DNA of 64,000 bases from Gnetum montanum (taxonomy: Eukaryota; Streptophyta; Gnetopsida; Gnetales; Gnetaceae), in contig MNCI01004881.1 of the NCBI GenBank assembly GCA_015680685.1, positions 951,233-1,015,232 on the forward strand. The letters are read 5' to 3'. The position numbers and the translations under genes were made by a program. The notes below the pieces were generated by a model that ran no database searches, was not told the DNA's origin, and was given only the letters and a program-made list of their open reading frames with translations. Positions 36,779-47,820 of this stretch are shown here, one piece after another; the stretch's first letter is position 1; the number at the start of each line of letters is the position of its first letter.

Positions 36779-37853
36779 GATGCTCAGCGTATACGCCCAG
36801 CATGTGTATCCTGCACGCTCAGCGTAGATGCCCAGCGTATACGCCCAGCATAGGTGTTCAGCATGTACGCCCAACGTATACGACCAGCATGAACATTATG
36901 TACGCCAAGTGTGAGGCACAACGTATACCAATCAAAGCTCTCCAAGACCGTGTCAAATCAAAGCCAACCGAGCTAAACATCCACAGGCAACATTCTCGTG
37001 ACATCTGAATGCAAACCCGAGGGTCGAATGACTTCTTTTGTTTCAGTCAAGTCTATATGCCAAGTTCACATGCCCAACATGTATATGCCGGCATATAGCA
37101 CTGTACGCTAGCGTACAGCAGTATACGCTGACGTACAGTATGTTGTACACTTGTAAAATTTCATTCTTTCGCATTCGGTTAACGCGCCACATGTCACCCG
37201 ACCCGAGAGTCCAGCACTCCGCAACCAATCATTCCCTCTTAGATCTGAGTCTAACATCTAAATCCGTATAAAAATTCCAATTTTTGACTAGATCCGGGTT
37301 CGAAAAACTGGAGGCATCTTGGCAAAAATTGGGGGGCAAACCACACTAAGCAAATTGAGAACCCTGCATCCTATACGTTGGACTTCAACCTGCACGCTAA
37401 ACATACAGCCTCTACGCTCGCTATGCCTACAATTTGAACCAGCACGCTGTCACACCCTTGCATTCACTGGGGCTCTTTGTCCGCCTTGTGTCAGATCCAC
37501 GACTGTGTTAATACCGATGCATTTTAACTCCTATTATGCAATAATATTGCCACATTTCTTTGCTAAAATTTGTTATAGTTTTTCGTTCATTACTGTATGC
37601 TTACTATTTACGTTCCTGTACGCTTACGCTTCATTTGACATTAGTAACGTCATTTACATATAACCCAGCGTACAGCATAACGGTGTACGTTCGGGGAAAT
37701 CCTTGTCTGATCCGCGTGCGGACCACTCAAGGTACTCTGCCTTCGTTAATTCCAGCTTGCCCTCAAGCGAAGGTAGGGTCTTCTGTGCTTGTTCAGGGAT
37801 CTCCTGGTCTCTGTTTCATTCCAGCCGGAGACCGACAAATTTCAGACGGTACA
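36779..37853 (+). repeat. Family B 5' LTR, truncated at its 5' end
   Basis: It aligns with 60754-61810 of the solo LTR and ends GGTACA, six bases before a primer binding site. TATAAAAA is at 37267-37274. The U3 part has tandem CCCAGCGTATACG-type units (36785-36900) with a different unit number from the solo copy, and several CGTATACG/GTACGC inverted words (37060-37150). Confidence 0.9.
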
Positions 37854-37858
37854 GAAAA

Positions 37859-37875
37859 TGGCACTAGAAGGAGGG
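37859..37875 (+). promoter_or_regulatory. Family B primer binding site
   Basis: TGGCACTAGAAGGAGGG follows the LTR end by five bases. TGGCGCTAGAAGGAGGG-like sites occur in plant Tat-lineage gypsy elements; I do not assign the tRNA with certainty. Confidence 0.65.
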
Positions 37876-37924
37876 TCGACTACCTAAACTTACTCTGATT
37901 TCATTAAACTCATCTCTGACCCGA

Positions 37925-38170
37925 CTATACGATGTACGTTGTAGACTCTATCTACACGCTTCTTAGCCTTTACGCTGTATGCTATAGACTCTATCTACGC
38001 TACTCAGCCTTTACGCTATATGCTATAGACTCTGTCTACGCTGCTCAGTATATCTGTACGTTGTACGTCGTAGACCCTGTCTACACATTATTCATCCCAC
38101 CTGTACATTGTACGCTGCACGCTGCATGTTGTACATTGTACACTGCAAACTTAAGTATACACTCTGATAA
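37925..38170 (+). repeat. Tandem leader repeats of family B
   Basis: Between PBS and gag an imperfect unit of roughly 45-50 bases containing GTAGACTCTATCTACGCT and CAGCCTTTACGCTATATG recurs about four times, grading into shorter GTACGTTGTACGCTGCA-type words. No protein is evident. Confidence 0.65.
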
Positions 38171-38223
38171 GTATACTAACTTCATATCCTTTCCACCATC
38201 CTATACTCACTACAGTTTCATCA

Positions 38224-41200
38224 TGAACACTACAAACCCTAATGCTTCAACCAAGCCTATCACGGATATCGTAGGCCCCATGGCCGTTCAACAACCCGTA
38301 GTACAACCAACAGCAGGATCTTGCTAGTCACTCAGACTACAAGGGAGGAACCTGTCATTTAATATTATACCCCAGGAGCAATACAATTTCATATGCATAA
38401 AAATACAAGTCAGCCTAGCTGTGGATCAAACTAAAATGGAGGTTAAAAGATAATACGAATTGTTTCACAGGGGAGGACATGAGTTCATCCCTTCACCGTA
38501 TGACATCATCCCTCTCCCAGAGCACTACTCTAAGCCATCTCTCAGCTCTTGCTACTAAAGAGTCAGCCTTTGCACCAGTTAGTGGCAAATCCTCAATTGG
38601 AGGAGGAGGATGATTTCGCAGCTCAATCCAAGCACGAAGATTCATACCACACCCTCAGCTCGCAAACTTATGTAAACCCGTTGTTTCACCCATTCACGGG
38701 AGAAACTACGTCCCTCCAACCATTCAAGATTACTCAAGCACATGTGCCTCAACAAGAGGTGTCCACTCTCATCCCCACTCCTCCAGCGACCGATGTGCAA
38801 GTCAATACGCTTCCCCTCGTAATTCCTCCTGCGGCGACAGTACCCCCATTCTTACAAATACAACCTCCTCAAAATAATGCAGAAGTAACCTTCCGGCCCC
38901 GAGTGATCGGGATGCCGCATGTGATACCGGCTTCTACATCTGCTCACTACATACCACGGATCCAAACCCAAGGAGCACCCCTTACAAATGTAACACAACA
39001 AGTTCAGGGTGTCCCTATACAAAGCACGATCAGGCAATGGGCTGCGATTGATACTCAACTGCATCAAGTCCCTTACTATAATGTACCGCCTCACACAATT
39101 TTACTAGCTAACATCTCGCAAGCACAACCACAACAACAACAGCAACCCCTTATCTACAATGTGCCACCCCTAGCACCACCCACCACAAATATTCTGCAAG
39201 CACAACCTCCAACTACACAATTTTCTTCCTTCCAGCCCACTGTCCAACAATCTAATTTGTATACTGTACAACATCAACAACCTATGATTTCACTTAGTGC
39301 CCAGGACTGGGCTAATGCCAAAAAGCTAATGCATGAGCTAACTGACGAGGTCAAACACCTCAAAACAGCCACCGATGGAGAGCTTAAGGTAGTGGACTTC
39401 TATCACAATGACCCTATCAGCTCCTCAATTCCACCTCTGACGTTACCCAAGGGTGTGTCCTTACCCACGCTGACTAAATACAACGGGGAGACAGACCCTA
39501 ACGCTCACCTTATAACATTTAGATTAGAGTGTGTGCTACTTCAGGCGTGGCCACATGCCATTTTACGAGTGTTCCCCATGTCCCTCACAGGGACGGCACT
39601 TGATTGGTATCGGGCCTTGCCCCGAAACTCAATATCCTCTCTAGAAGATTTGATACACCAATTCGTTACCAAGTTTAAGTATAACTTGAAGCCTGAAGCA
39701 ACACTTGACAGCCTCATATAGGTTAAGCAAGCACCGCTTGAACCTGTCCAAAAATTTATCCAACGGTGGAGTGCTGCCCTCAACGAGCTCCACGAGCCTA
39801 TCCCGGAGACGTATCTCCTCACCATTTTCAAAGGGGCTATCAACGATATTGTCAAATCCAAACTATATTATCTCAATGCATGCACTCTTAGTCAAGCGTT
39901 TATACAGATCAAGAACATAGAGGAGGTCGCCCAAAACAGCCACGACCCTACATATTCAGCCTTTAAGAATCAACACAGTAAGAAAGACAAAGAAAAGGCT
40001 AAAACAACTATAGCGGCAGTAGCGGAAACACAACAAGTGAATGTGGGACAATAAAGCAAACCGCCTGCTACCCCTACTAATTACGCTAAACCCGCTCCTG
40101 CGATGGCACCTGAATCATCTACATCACAAAACCCTACGTCGAGTCGTATGAGAAACTTCGAGAGGAAGGACCCCTCTCAATATACGCAATTGCCTATGAA
40201 ACCATCACAGTTGTTCGACCAACTCTTGAAGGCCGAATTGATGAAACATAAACAATTATCCCCTGCAGCGATCCAAAAATATGATCGGTTCTGTCAATTA
40301 GTTCAGAACCCAAGCCTGGCAATGCCAGATGAGCCCTCAGTTCCAAAAGGCTTTAGAATGGATCATTTTTGTGACTATCATCAACGTAATGGGCATGGCA
40401 CTGACTATTGTTTCACATTAAAACAAGATATCCAACGAATGATTGACGGAGGTCAAATCACTTTTGATGAAGCCAATCCGGTCCAACCACAAAACCAGGC
40501 CATGGGCGTATATAAAGATCCTCTAAATACTAAAGAAGCACCGTACGTAATTAACACCATCTACTGCGATAACGAACCAAAGACACCTAGGATTAACACC
40601 GTCCATTCCAATCATGAGCAGCAAATGCCTAAGAAACCATTTGTAGTGCATATTCCGCCCACTATACAAGCACCTGTGCCTCAACCATCATACTCCCCAC
40701 AGAAATCTTATGTCATCCGAATACCCCCTTCCATAGCAACTTCTATCATACCACCATGTGAAAAATCATATGTGGTGCGTATACCTCCTGCCACCACTAC
40801 CGCAAACATACAATCACCTCCTACTCGGCCCGCTCCCTACGTAGTCCAAATACCACCTGCGATCGCAACTACGGAGGTACAACCCCCAACTAGGCCAACT
40901 CCATATGTTGTCAAGATACCCAAACGGCCTGATGACCACCAATTGTCCACGCCACAAGCACAGAATAAATCGACCTCCTATGTCGTTAGGATTCCCAGCC
41001 AGCCTGATGCTCAACTGCATTCAACCGTCCAACGGCAATCCCACCCCACTCCATACGTTGTACAGATTCCAAAACAACCTAAGATTCCGAAACCAACAGT
41101 TCCCCCACGCCACACACGAGAACGCCTAGCAGACAAGCTTACACGGGAACGCTTGGAGAAGGAACGCCAACGACTGGCCTTAGGACCTCCCAAGCCTACC

Positions 41201-41362
41201 CCGCTAAGTGCAATACCCATGACATCATCCAACAATAAACCAAGCACAAGCCACGAGGGTGAAGCATCCGGAGAGCATGATACATCTAAATCAACAACTG
41301 CAAATAAAAATGATAAACCAACTACGCATGAGATAAAACTGTTGGCCCGATGGACCAAATAA
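38224..41362 (+). pseudogene. Family B gag with YVVxIP repeats
   Basis: ATG 38224 opens a 34-residue piece (MNTTNPNASTK) in another frame. The main frame runs 38549-41362 with two stops (TAG near 39719, TAA near 40052). Marks are a Pro/Gln-rich N-terminal part, the capsid domain (LPTLTKYNGETDPNAHL, TGTALDWYRALP, LEDLIHQFVTKF, 39450-39690) and the Tat-type zinc motif CDYHQRNGHGTDYC (near 40372-40413). Seven [FY]V[VI]xIP repeats follow (40640-41071), then a basic RERLEKERQRL stretch. It would form the particle. The protease frame overlaps its end by 13 bases. Confidence 0.87.
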
Positions 41363-42435
41363 CTACCGACAAACATACGCCCATCAGTAGAGATTTAGCA
41401 ATGGCTCTAACACAAGTCACGCAAGCGCTTAAACAAAAAAACACCTCATTAAGCTTATATGACCTGGTGTTAACCTCTCAAACCCATCGCGAAGCCTTAG
41501 TGCACATGTTGACATCCATCCCAATAAGCAAAGACTTAACCCCGAACGAACCTTCGATTCATGAGGTCATGTATTCGCCTCAAGGATCGACTCCTAAGCG
41601 ACTAAGTTTTCACAATGACAACATCAAAATGGATAAAAAAATGGGAGAAGTCACAACCGCACCCATGTTCATAACGATACGAATAAATCAATTCAAGATA
41701 CATAGAGTGCATGTAGATGATGGAGCTGCTACAAACGTAGTACCTTATCCCATCGTCGAACAATTAGGACTTACAGAGCTAATTAGACCAACCACTACCA
41801 CGTGTTTAAAATCGTTCAGTGGATCGCGCGTAGTAGTCAAAGGCACCGTGACTTTGGATTTTATAGCGGGGGATCAATTCCCCACATCTGCCGACTTTGT
41901 GGTCATCGATGAAAGGCCAGGGTTCAATTTAATATTAGGAAGGCCCTAGTTAGCCCAACTGAGAGCAGTCTCTTCCCCCATACACCAAGAGATTCACCTG
42001 CCTTATGAAGGTGGCAAAATCATTATACACGGGGAGGCGGCTACACCTACCATCTCATCATATACAGATACGGATCAAGGTTCAGAGGTTAAGCTCGAAG
42101 AGACTAAACAAGATGACATAAATGAACAACAAAACTGCACGCAACTAGCAAGTGAAAATCTCTTAAACACAAAGAAAAATTTACCTAACACAGAAATACT
42201 CGAGCCTAAAATTGTACATACACCACCTCACCTAGAAACTACAACAAACGTAGAGACTACAGTACATGTAGAAACCCTAGAAAACACCAACGTGGGAACT
42301 GTTCCATCAGACGTCCCTTGGGCTGAATTACCATTTAACATGATCAGCGAAGGAGACGCTGAATATAAAATCATACCCGTTAACGCTACTCCTAATGTTA
42401 AAATGAAGAAAATTAAAAAATTACTAAGCCAATGA
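41350..42435 (+). pseudogene. Family B aspartic protease and C-terminal extension
   Basis: The frame is shifted by one against gag and overlaps it. The protease reads MFITIRINQFKIHRVHVDDG (catalytic VDDG at 41713-41724), NVVPYPIVEQLGL, VVVKGTVTLDF and PGFNLILGRP. A TAG at 41947 replaces the expected Trp of GRPWL. The frame then continues through an acidic linker to LPFNMISEGDAEY and ends KKLLSQ with TGA 42433-42435. In Ogre-like elements this point is followed by an intron before RT; no convincing donor was found here. Confidence 0.8.
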
Positions 42436-42439
42436 ATGA

Positions 42440-42650
42440 CATCCAACTTAGAAACAACGTTAAACTACGTCCACAGTCTGGAATGACGTTAAACTATCAT
42501 GTCTGCAACGACATGAAACTAGCCACGATTAGAAATGCTCGGTCTACCAAGGAATCCACCAACGTCACCTGAAACTTCCCTTGTTTACACATGGCCCGAA
42601 ATGGCCCTAAACTAGCGCATGGGGCCCAAAATGGCCCTAAACTAAACCAT
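42440..42650 (+). repeat. Degenerate TAAACT array after protease
   Basis: AACGTTAAACTA, GACGTTAAACTAT, GACATGAAACTAG and twice AATGGCCCTAAACTA recur every 25-60 bases. They share the TAAACT core of the arrays at 47821 and 51672 but have no regular unit. Confidence 0.55.
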
Positions 42651-43031
42651 TTTCTTACACTTTGTTTTTCTTGCAAATTCAGGTTCATTGTTTGAATTTA
42701 TGCTTATATTCAATTTTTCTTCACATTTTCCTTCTCACAATTACCCTTCGATTATAATTACATTCCTACTTGCATTCCCACTCCGTGCATTACACTTAAA
42801 CAACAAAACAAATTAAAACATTTTACATTGCCGCATCGTGTTTACATGTAAACTCAAAATTCACAACAAAAAAAAATAAAATATATGAAAATATACATAC
42901 ATGTAGTGATATACAGTTAGATAAGTACAATGGTTAATTGATCCCATTCATCAGTGTAATACAACTCAATGCAAAACATTCAATTTACGATTCATGTTAA
43001 CATATGAGCCAGGATGGTTCCAAAGTCAAAA
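42651..43031. other. AT-rich 3' flank of the antisense gene
   Basis: No coding potential. A pyrimidine-rich stretch ending TTCTTGCAAATTCAG (to about 42680) looks like a plus-strand 3' splice site but has no reading frame after it. Confidence 0.4.
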
Positions 43032-46000
43032 TTAAACATCAGGGGTAGGAGGGTTGTCCCCTTCAGACCCCCCAGCACCATGGGTTCCCACTCTGTTGGA
43101 GCCACCTTCTTGAACCTCATCGTTGCCTCAACCCTATAAAATGCAAAAAAAACAGTCAACACAAGAACAAAGAGAAAACTCCTAAACATTACTCAATGAA
43201 CAAAATTAATAACAACAAAATACTTACCGTAGGAGACCCCCCTAAACCAAATTCCAACCAACGGAGAATTTCTTCCTCTGAGATGCTAGCCCAGTCAGTC
43301 CCATCGAGGCCTAGATCGACGTTCGCCAAGGCTTTCCCCTTGTCAACCGTCGACCATGTAGGACGTTTCAAGGGGAATTCACCCACAGAGACCTCCACAG
43401 AAGTGGTCGTAATTACCCTCATGGGTGATTCCATCTCAACAGTTGTATTCCTAACAAAGGTATCAAATGCAGAACGTAGACCCAGACCCTCTACGAACAT
43501 TTCAAGCTGACGCTTTTCTATAGATACTTCCTTCAATGATTTCTTGTAATGATGCTTGTGGTTCTTCTCATCTTGACCCCACTTACGCACCTTGGAAGCG
43601 AAAGCCTTCCAATCCTGGCACTTCAAGTTCAGTAGATCTATCTGGGCCTTACGCTCTACTAGTTTCCGAGTCAGTGATGCATGGCGATTTAGCAGGTTCC
43701 AATATCTAGTATAAGTGATCTCGGAAGTTCGCCAAGAATGATCACCTATTAGTCTGGCCGACATGAACTCATAACGAGCCTTGAGATCATCACGTTCAAC
43801 TGATAACTCGGAAACCTCTTTTTCCTTTTCCTGGATTTGCAACCATAGCTGTTCAATGGAATGCCTACAGGTCCAAAGTGATTTGGCGTTATGCACAAGA
43901 CCTTCCACCACCTCGTCATAAACCGGCCTTTGTATCTGTTCAACTTCTGGCGGTAGTGCAGGCAAACTTTCAATACTAACGGTCTCAGACGGATCCCACT
44001 TCAGCTTGGCTCCTGCACACACGAAAAGAATAGGCATTAAATCTTAGATGGCAAAAAAGGGGTGTGAAACTCGAAAGCTGCGAAATGCTCAAGACATTTG
44101 TACCTATTTCAGGGTGGGCTTGTTGAATGCGTTCGACCACCTCGTCGATGATACTGGTCACGAATTCCATTTTACTTGGCATCTTGGTCCAAGTAAATGG
44201 TTCATGAGTACGAGATGGACTAGCCTCCGTGGTCGTTTCAGGGGGAGCTACTTTCATGGGCACTTCCAACCGCATGGTAGGAATCGTCCTAGTCTCAACA
44301 TCTTCACCTGAAAGTGATACAAAAAGACATAAAGTTAAAAACCACATAATGAAAATAACGATTCACAAGGCAACGCAAAAAAAAAAGGGAACATACCGTG
44401 TTCTCTGTCCCCTTCCCGGTTTGGAGGGTCACCAAGGTCCAATCTTCCCTTAAGAAAGCTACTGAACATCTCATCAACACCATCCCGGTCATCCACCAGT
44501 TCTGTCTTCGTGGTGTCTTCCAGCTCTTCCGTCACTTCCACTTGGTCTTTGCCGACCTCTTCCTCCTCAATTATTAAGTCCGTTGGAACTTCTTCCTCCT
44601 CGATAATGGTTTCTAGCTCCTGTCTCCTCACATCTCGAGTCAAGTCTGAAGACATTAGTTTCATGTAAGCTGTCAAAACAAAAATAATGAACAAGACAAA
44701 AATGACAATACAATAAGTGCACCAGGCATACTTACCTAGAACAGGCATTTTGAATCGTATTCACTTCACCCTTGGCTCTTCAATAGTTGAGGCCACCTCT
44801 TTAGGGCGTTCGCACTTCGAAATCTTCGATTTGGCTTTCCCGATGGTCTCTTTAATGACCCGATCAGCTCTCTTTGCAGTGTAGGGAACATTCTCTGGTT
44901 CCAACCCCACACTGTCACGTGTATGGATTGAAGTACCAGATGACCCCTCTGTTGTGATGGAAACTGATTCATCGATCCCCTCGGGTGCATCTTGGGACTC
45001 AGCTACCTCAAACAAATGGTTAATCCACGGGTGAGATAACTGAGTACAGTCCCGCAAAACATACATATTGTCTATGCGAACCACTAGAAATTCGGCCAGG
45101 CGACGTAGATAACCTGCGAAGAATGTGAAGGTAAAATGGGACTGCGTCTCAACGTTTGAACGCAATCGCACTATCTCCCTATGGAAACCCGACAACAAAA
45201 ATTGGGCCCAATTATAGTGCATCCCGGTCTCTAAAACGGTCCGCATGATGCGCACAGCCTCCACCCCAAGACTCTTCACTTGAGATAGGGATTTGGGAAA
45301 CGCCCGTGCCCTAAACAAGGGATACAATTCATTGACTTCCATCACCTTTGACGTTCCCTGCATAGGGAATCCTTTAGAGCCCTTGGGAATGCCCAACCAA
45401 TCTTCTAGCTCACGCACCACATGGAGTTCTTTCTGCGCCCTGTCCAAAACCATATTCACGCCATCTACCGATACACCGAAGAGGTTTGAAAAGAACTCGA
45501 CCGACAGATGGAAGACTATTTTGACACCCTTAATACGGGTGTTGTAGTAGGTGATAGAGTTGTCGAACGAGTCAACAATTCCAATCATTTTTGCTATAGA
45601 GACATAGAGCTTAGGGTTGTAAATAACTCAATGAGGCCGGCATCATCCAAACAATGGACCAGAGATGGTGGGGCACTGGTACGCAACCATCACTGCGCCT
45701 TGCTGATCTCCCCAAATTTCATCAACAGGGTGCTCTCAATCCACCCTGTCATAATAGGGTCTCCTCTGGGAGGGATATTAACTGTAAACACAATTTAAAA
45801 CCATACAAAAGTATGACCAACATTGCAGCTGAACAAAAAGACTAAGGCATCAAGCAAATATCATCACTTACCTTCAGTCGTGGGCTTCGAGGTGCTAGGA
45901 CCCAAGTCAGTATCACAAGGGAAAATCAGTCCATTGCGCGACCAATCTCTATGCAGCCACCCTCGAGCCGTGCATTGTGCAAACGCCCTGGAAAATCGCT

Positions 46001-47333
46001 TGTGGAAATGAACAATGTCACCCTTGGTCTGAGCTAATACAGCTCCGCGGAGGGTGGGACCCGCCATGAAAGTCTCCAAAGTGGTGTGAACCAGTGCAAG
46101 CCTGTCATCATTGACGCATATCCCATCTTTGTCAACTTGGGGCCTGCAAAAGAACAGTCGTCAGAACAGGAACAAACACTAAACGATAAAATAGAAATAA
46201 CAAACTACACGACCTTACCTCTCTACCTTGTACACCGTGCCCAGAGGCTTCTGAAATAATGTATGCGCACGTGTAGCCAAAAACAAAGTCTTATTAAGAT
46301 AGTGAGGCCCACGTGGCAACAAGTCCCACACGCGCGATAATGGACGAGTAGATCTGGGCCCTCCAGAGGGACCTTCCTCAATCGCAAGCGGTCCCTCGTC
46401 AATGTCCACCATGAAAACCATGACACCATTTGCAAATCCTAGTAACATTGCTTCGAGCACACTCTGCACCACTTGTTCATTTAGGTGTGACCATATCACT
46501 ACCTTGAATCTATCTAGGATGAAGGCAAGGAACTCAGAGGCCCCTTCCCTGAACCATACCCCATTGTTATCAACAATCAAATCAGGGGCAGGTTCGTCGA
46601 TATCAAGGGGCCCGAACCATGCCAGTACCCCAACTAGCTCAACTACTAGGAGGAAAGGCTCAGGATCCCTGCAAATAACCTGAATGCCTTGGTAAATCAG
46701 TTATACACCAAAATGAAATAAAGAAATGAAATTCCACATTGAACACCAATACTTCGAAAAAAAATTGCTAACTGTTTACACTCGGCGTATACGCTATCAA
46801 AAACTTGTTTACCCTCGGCGTACACGCTCTGAAAATCGTTTACGCCCAGCGTGCAGACCCTGTACGCTACGAAACTCGTTTACGCCCAGAGTGCAGACCC
46901 TGTACGCTGCGAAGCGAATCTATGCCCAACGTGCAGACCCTGTACGCTGCACTGCGAATCTACGCTCAGCCTACAGACCCTTTATGCTGCGAATCTACGC
47001 TCAGCATACAGACCCTTTATGCTACGAATCTACGCTCAGCGTACAGACCCTTTACGTTGCGAAGCAAATCTATGCTCAGCGTACAGACCCTTTACGTTGC
47101 GAATCTACACTCAGCGTATAGACCCTATACGCTACCAAGATTGTCTACGCCAGATAACAAGTACAAACAAAAACAATTAACTGAGGTAAGATTAGAGCCT
47201 ACCTGTGTGCCGATCCAGGCCACGATGGAATCCTAGGCCTAGGCAAACACTACAACATGGCCTCACTTTCCTTCGCGAAAGTCAAGTCCGACCCCTTCCT
47301 CCCTTGGCCTTCTACCTCCTTTCCCTTGCCCAT
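43032..47333 (-). pseudogene. Antisense eight-exon gene inside family B (NIF-like, coiled coil)
   Basis: Minus-strand exons, 5' to 3': 47333-47203, 46668-46219, 46143-45872, 45781-44736, 44669-44397, 44307-44104, 44012-43228, 43133-43032. All seven introns (534, 75, 90, 66, 89, 91, 94 bases) are GT-AG, four with GTAAG donors, and phases agree across every joint. About 1,087 residues: MGKGKEVEG start; exon 2 resembles the FCP1/NIF phosphatase fold (FLLVVELVGVLAWF, REGASEFLAFILDRFKVVIW, LSRVWDLLPRGPHYLNKTL) but lacks its catalytic DxD; exon 4 unrecognised; exon 5 Glu-rich; exon 7 coiled coil. Damage: TAG 47250-47252, TGA 45690-45692, 44761-44763 and 43128-43130, and one base lost near 45,620. 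Tat-lineage antisense ORFs are known, but usually after pol. The NIF assignment is tentative. Confidence 0.8.
46838..47148 (-). repeat. Tandem TACGCTCAGCGTACAGACCC array in antisense intron 1
   Basis: About eight units of 35-43 bases, each with TACGC(T/C)CAGCGT(A/G)CAGACCCTxTACGCTGCGAA, lie within the first and longest intron of the antisense gene. Length varies by a GCGAA/AATC insertion. Confidence 0.8.
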
Positions 47334-47359
47334 TCTGGCGTCCTGTATGCTGAATCTCA

Positions 47360-47580
47360 CAAGTCTACGCTGGGGTTTGAGCCTCTATGCTCACGCTAGG
47401 GTTTGCGCCTCTACGCTCACACTCACGCTGAGGTCTGAGCCTCTACGCTCACGCTTACGTCGGGGCTTGCTGCTCTACGCTTACGCCGGGGTTTGGTGCT
47501 TTACGCTTATGCTGCGACTTAGATTTACGCTCATGCTCTGGTCTGATTCAGGTTCACGCTGCCTCTGACAACTGACAACC
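47360..47580 (-). repeat. Imperfect TCTACGCT(C/T)ACGC repeats upstream of antisense ATG
   Basis: Units of about 25-40 bases with GAGCCTCTACGCTCACGC and a GGGGTTTG segment recur about six times between the TATA box and the first exon of the antisense gene. They share the TACGC word with the LTR and intron arrays. Confidence 0.65.
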
Positions 47581-47583
47581 TTA

Positions 47584-47599
47584 CGCTATATATATAGCG
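47584..47599 (-). promoter_or_regulatory. TATA box palindrome of the antisense gene
   Basis: CGCTATATATATAGCG is a perfect palindrome with a TATATATATA core, about 255 bases upstream of the antisense ATG at 47333. Sequence farther upstream on the minus strand is GC-rich (GGCGGGGTCAACGGGGCG). Confidence 0.55.
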
Positions 47600-47820
47600 C
47601 CCCGTTGACCCCGCCGCAGCCACCGTCGCCTTACTTTTTTTTTATCAAATTTAATCAAAATGATTCAAAGTACAAAATGCGGGAAAATGCAAGGCAAAAT
47701 AACAAGATAATGAACACTACCACATGCCATATTCCCTGGTAAATCAATTTTGGTTGCCGACACTAAACATTTTGGTGCAAACTCTTCAGTACAGATTATA
47801 CATCAACGAGGCATCATCAA

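Noticed and set aside
36802-37898. Plus- and minus-strand frames of 60-114 residues in the family B LTR (also 60420-61796)
   Set aside because: They arise from tandem CpG-rich words in an LTR, appear in two copies because the LTR is repeated, and have no recognisable content.
38852-41376. Minus-strand frames opposite family B gag (up to 121 residues)
   Set aside because: They mirror the Pro-rich gag frame, have no splice consistency and no motif.
42660-42684. A pyrimidine-rich 3' splice site at about 42680 as the RT intron acceptor
   Set aside because: No open plus-strand frame follows; the site at 48171-48174 leads directly into RT.
43196-45547. Plus-strand open frames of 84-104 residues across 43196-45547
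   Set aside because: They are complementary shadows of exons 4-7 of the antisense gene and show no domain.
47205-47568. Frames of 64-143 residues at 46726-47568 with repeated ADPVRCE/TDPLRCE-like peptides
   Set aside because: They are translations of the intron and upstream tandem arrays of the antisense gene; three frames are equally open, which indicates repeat structure and not coding.
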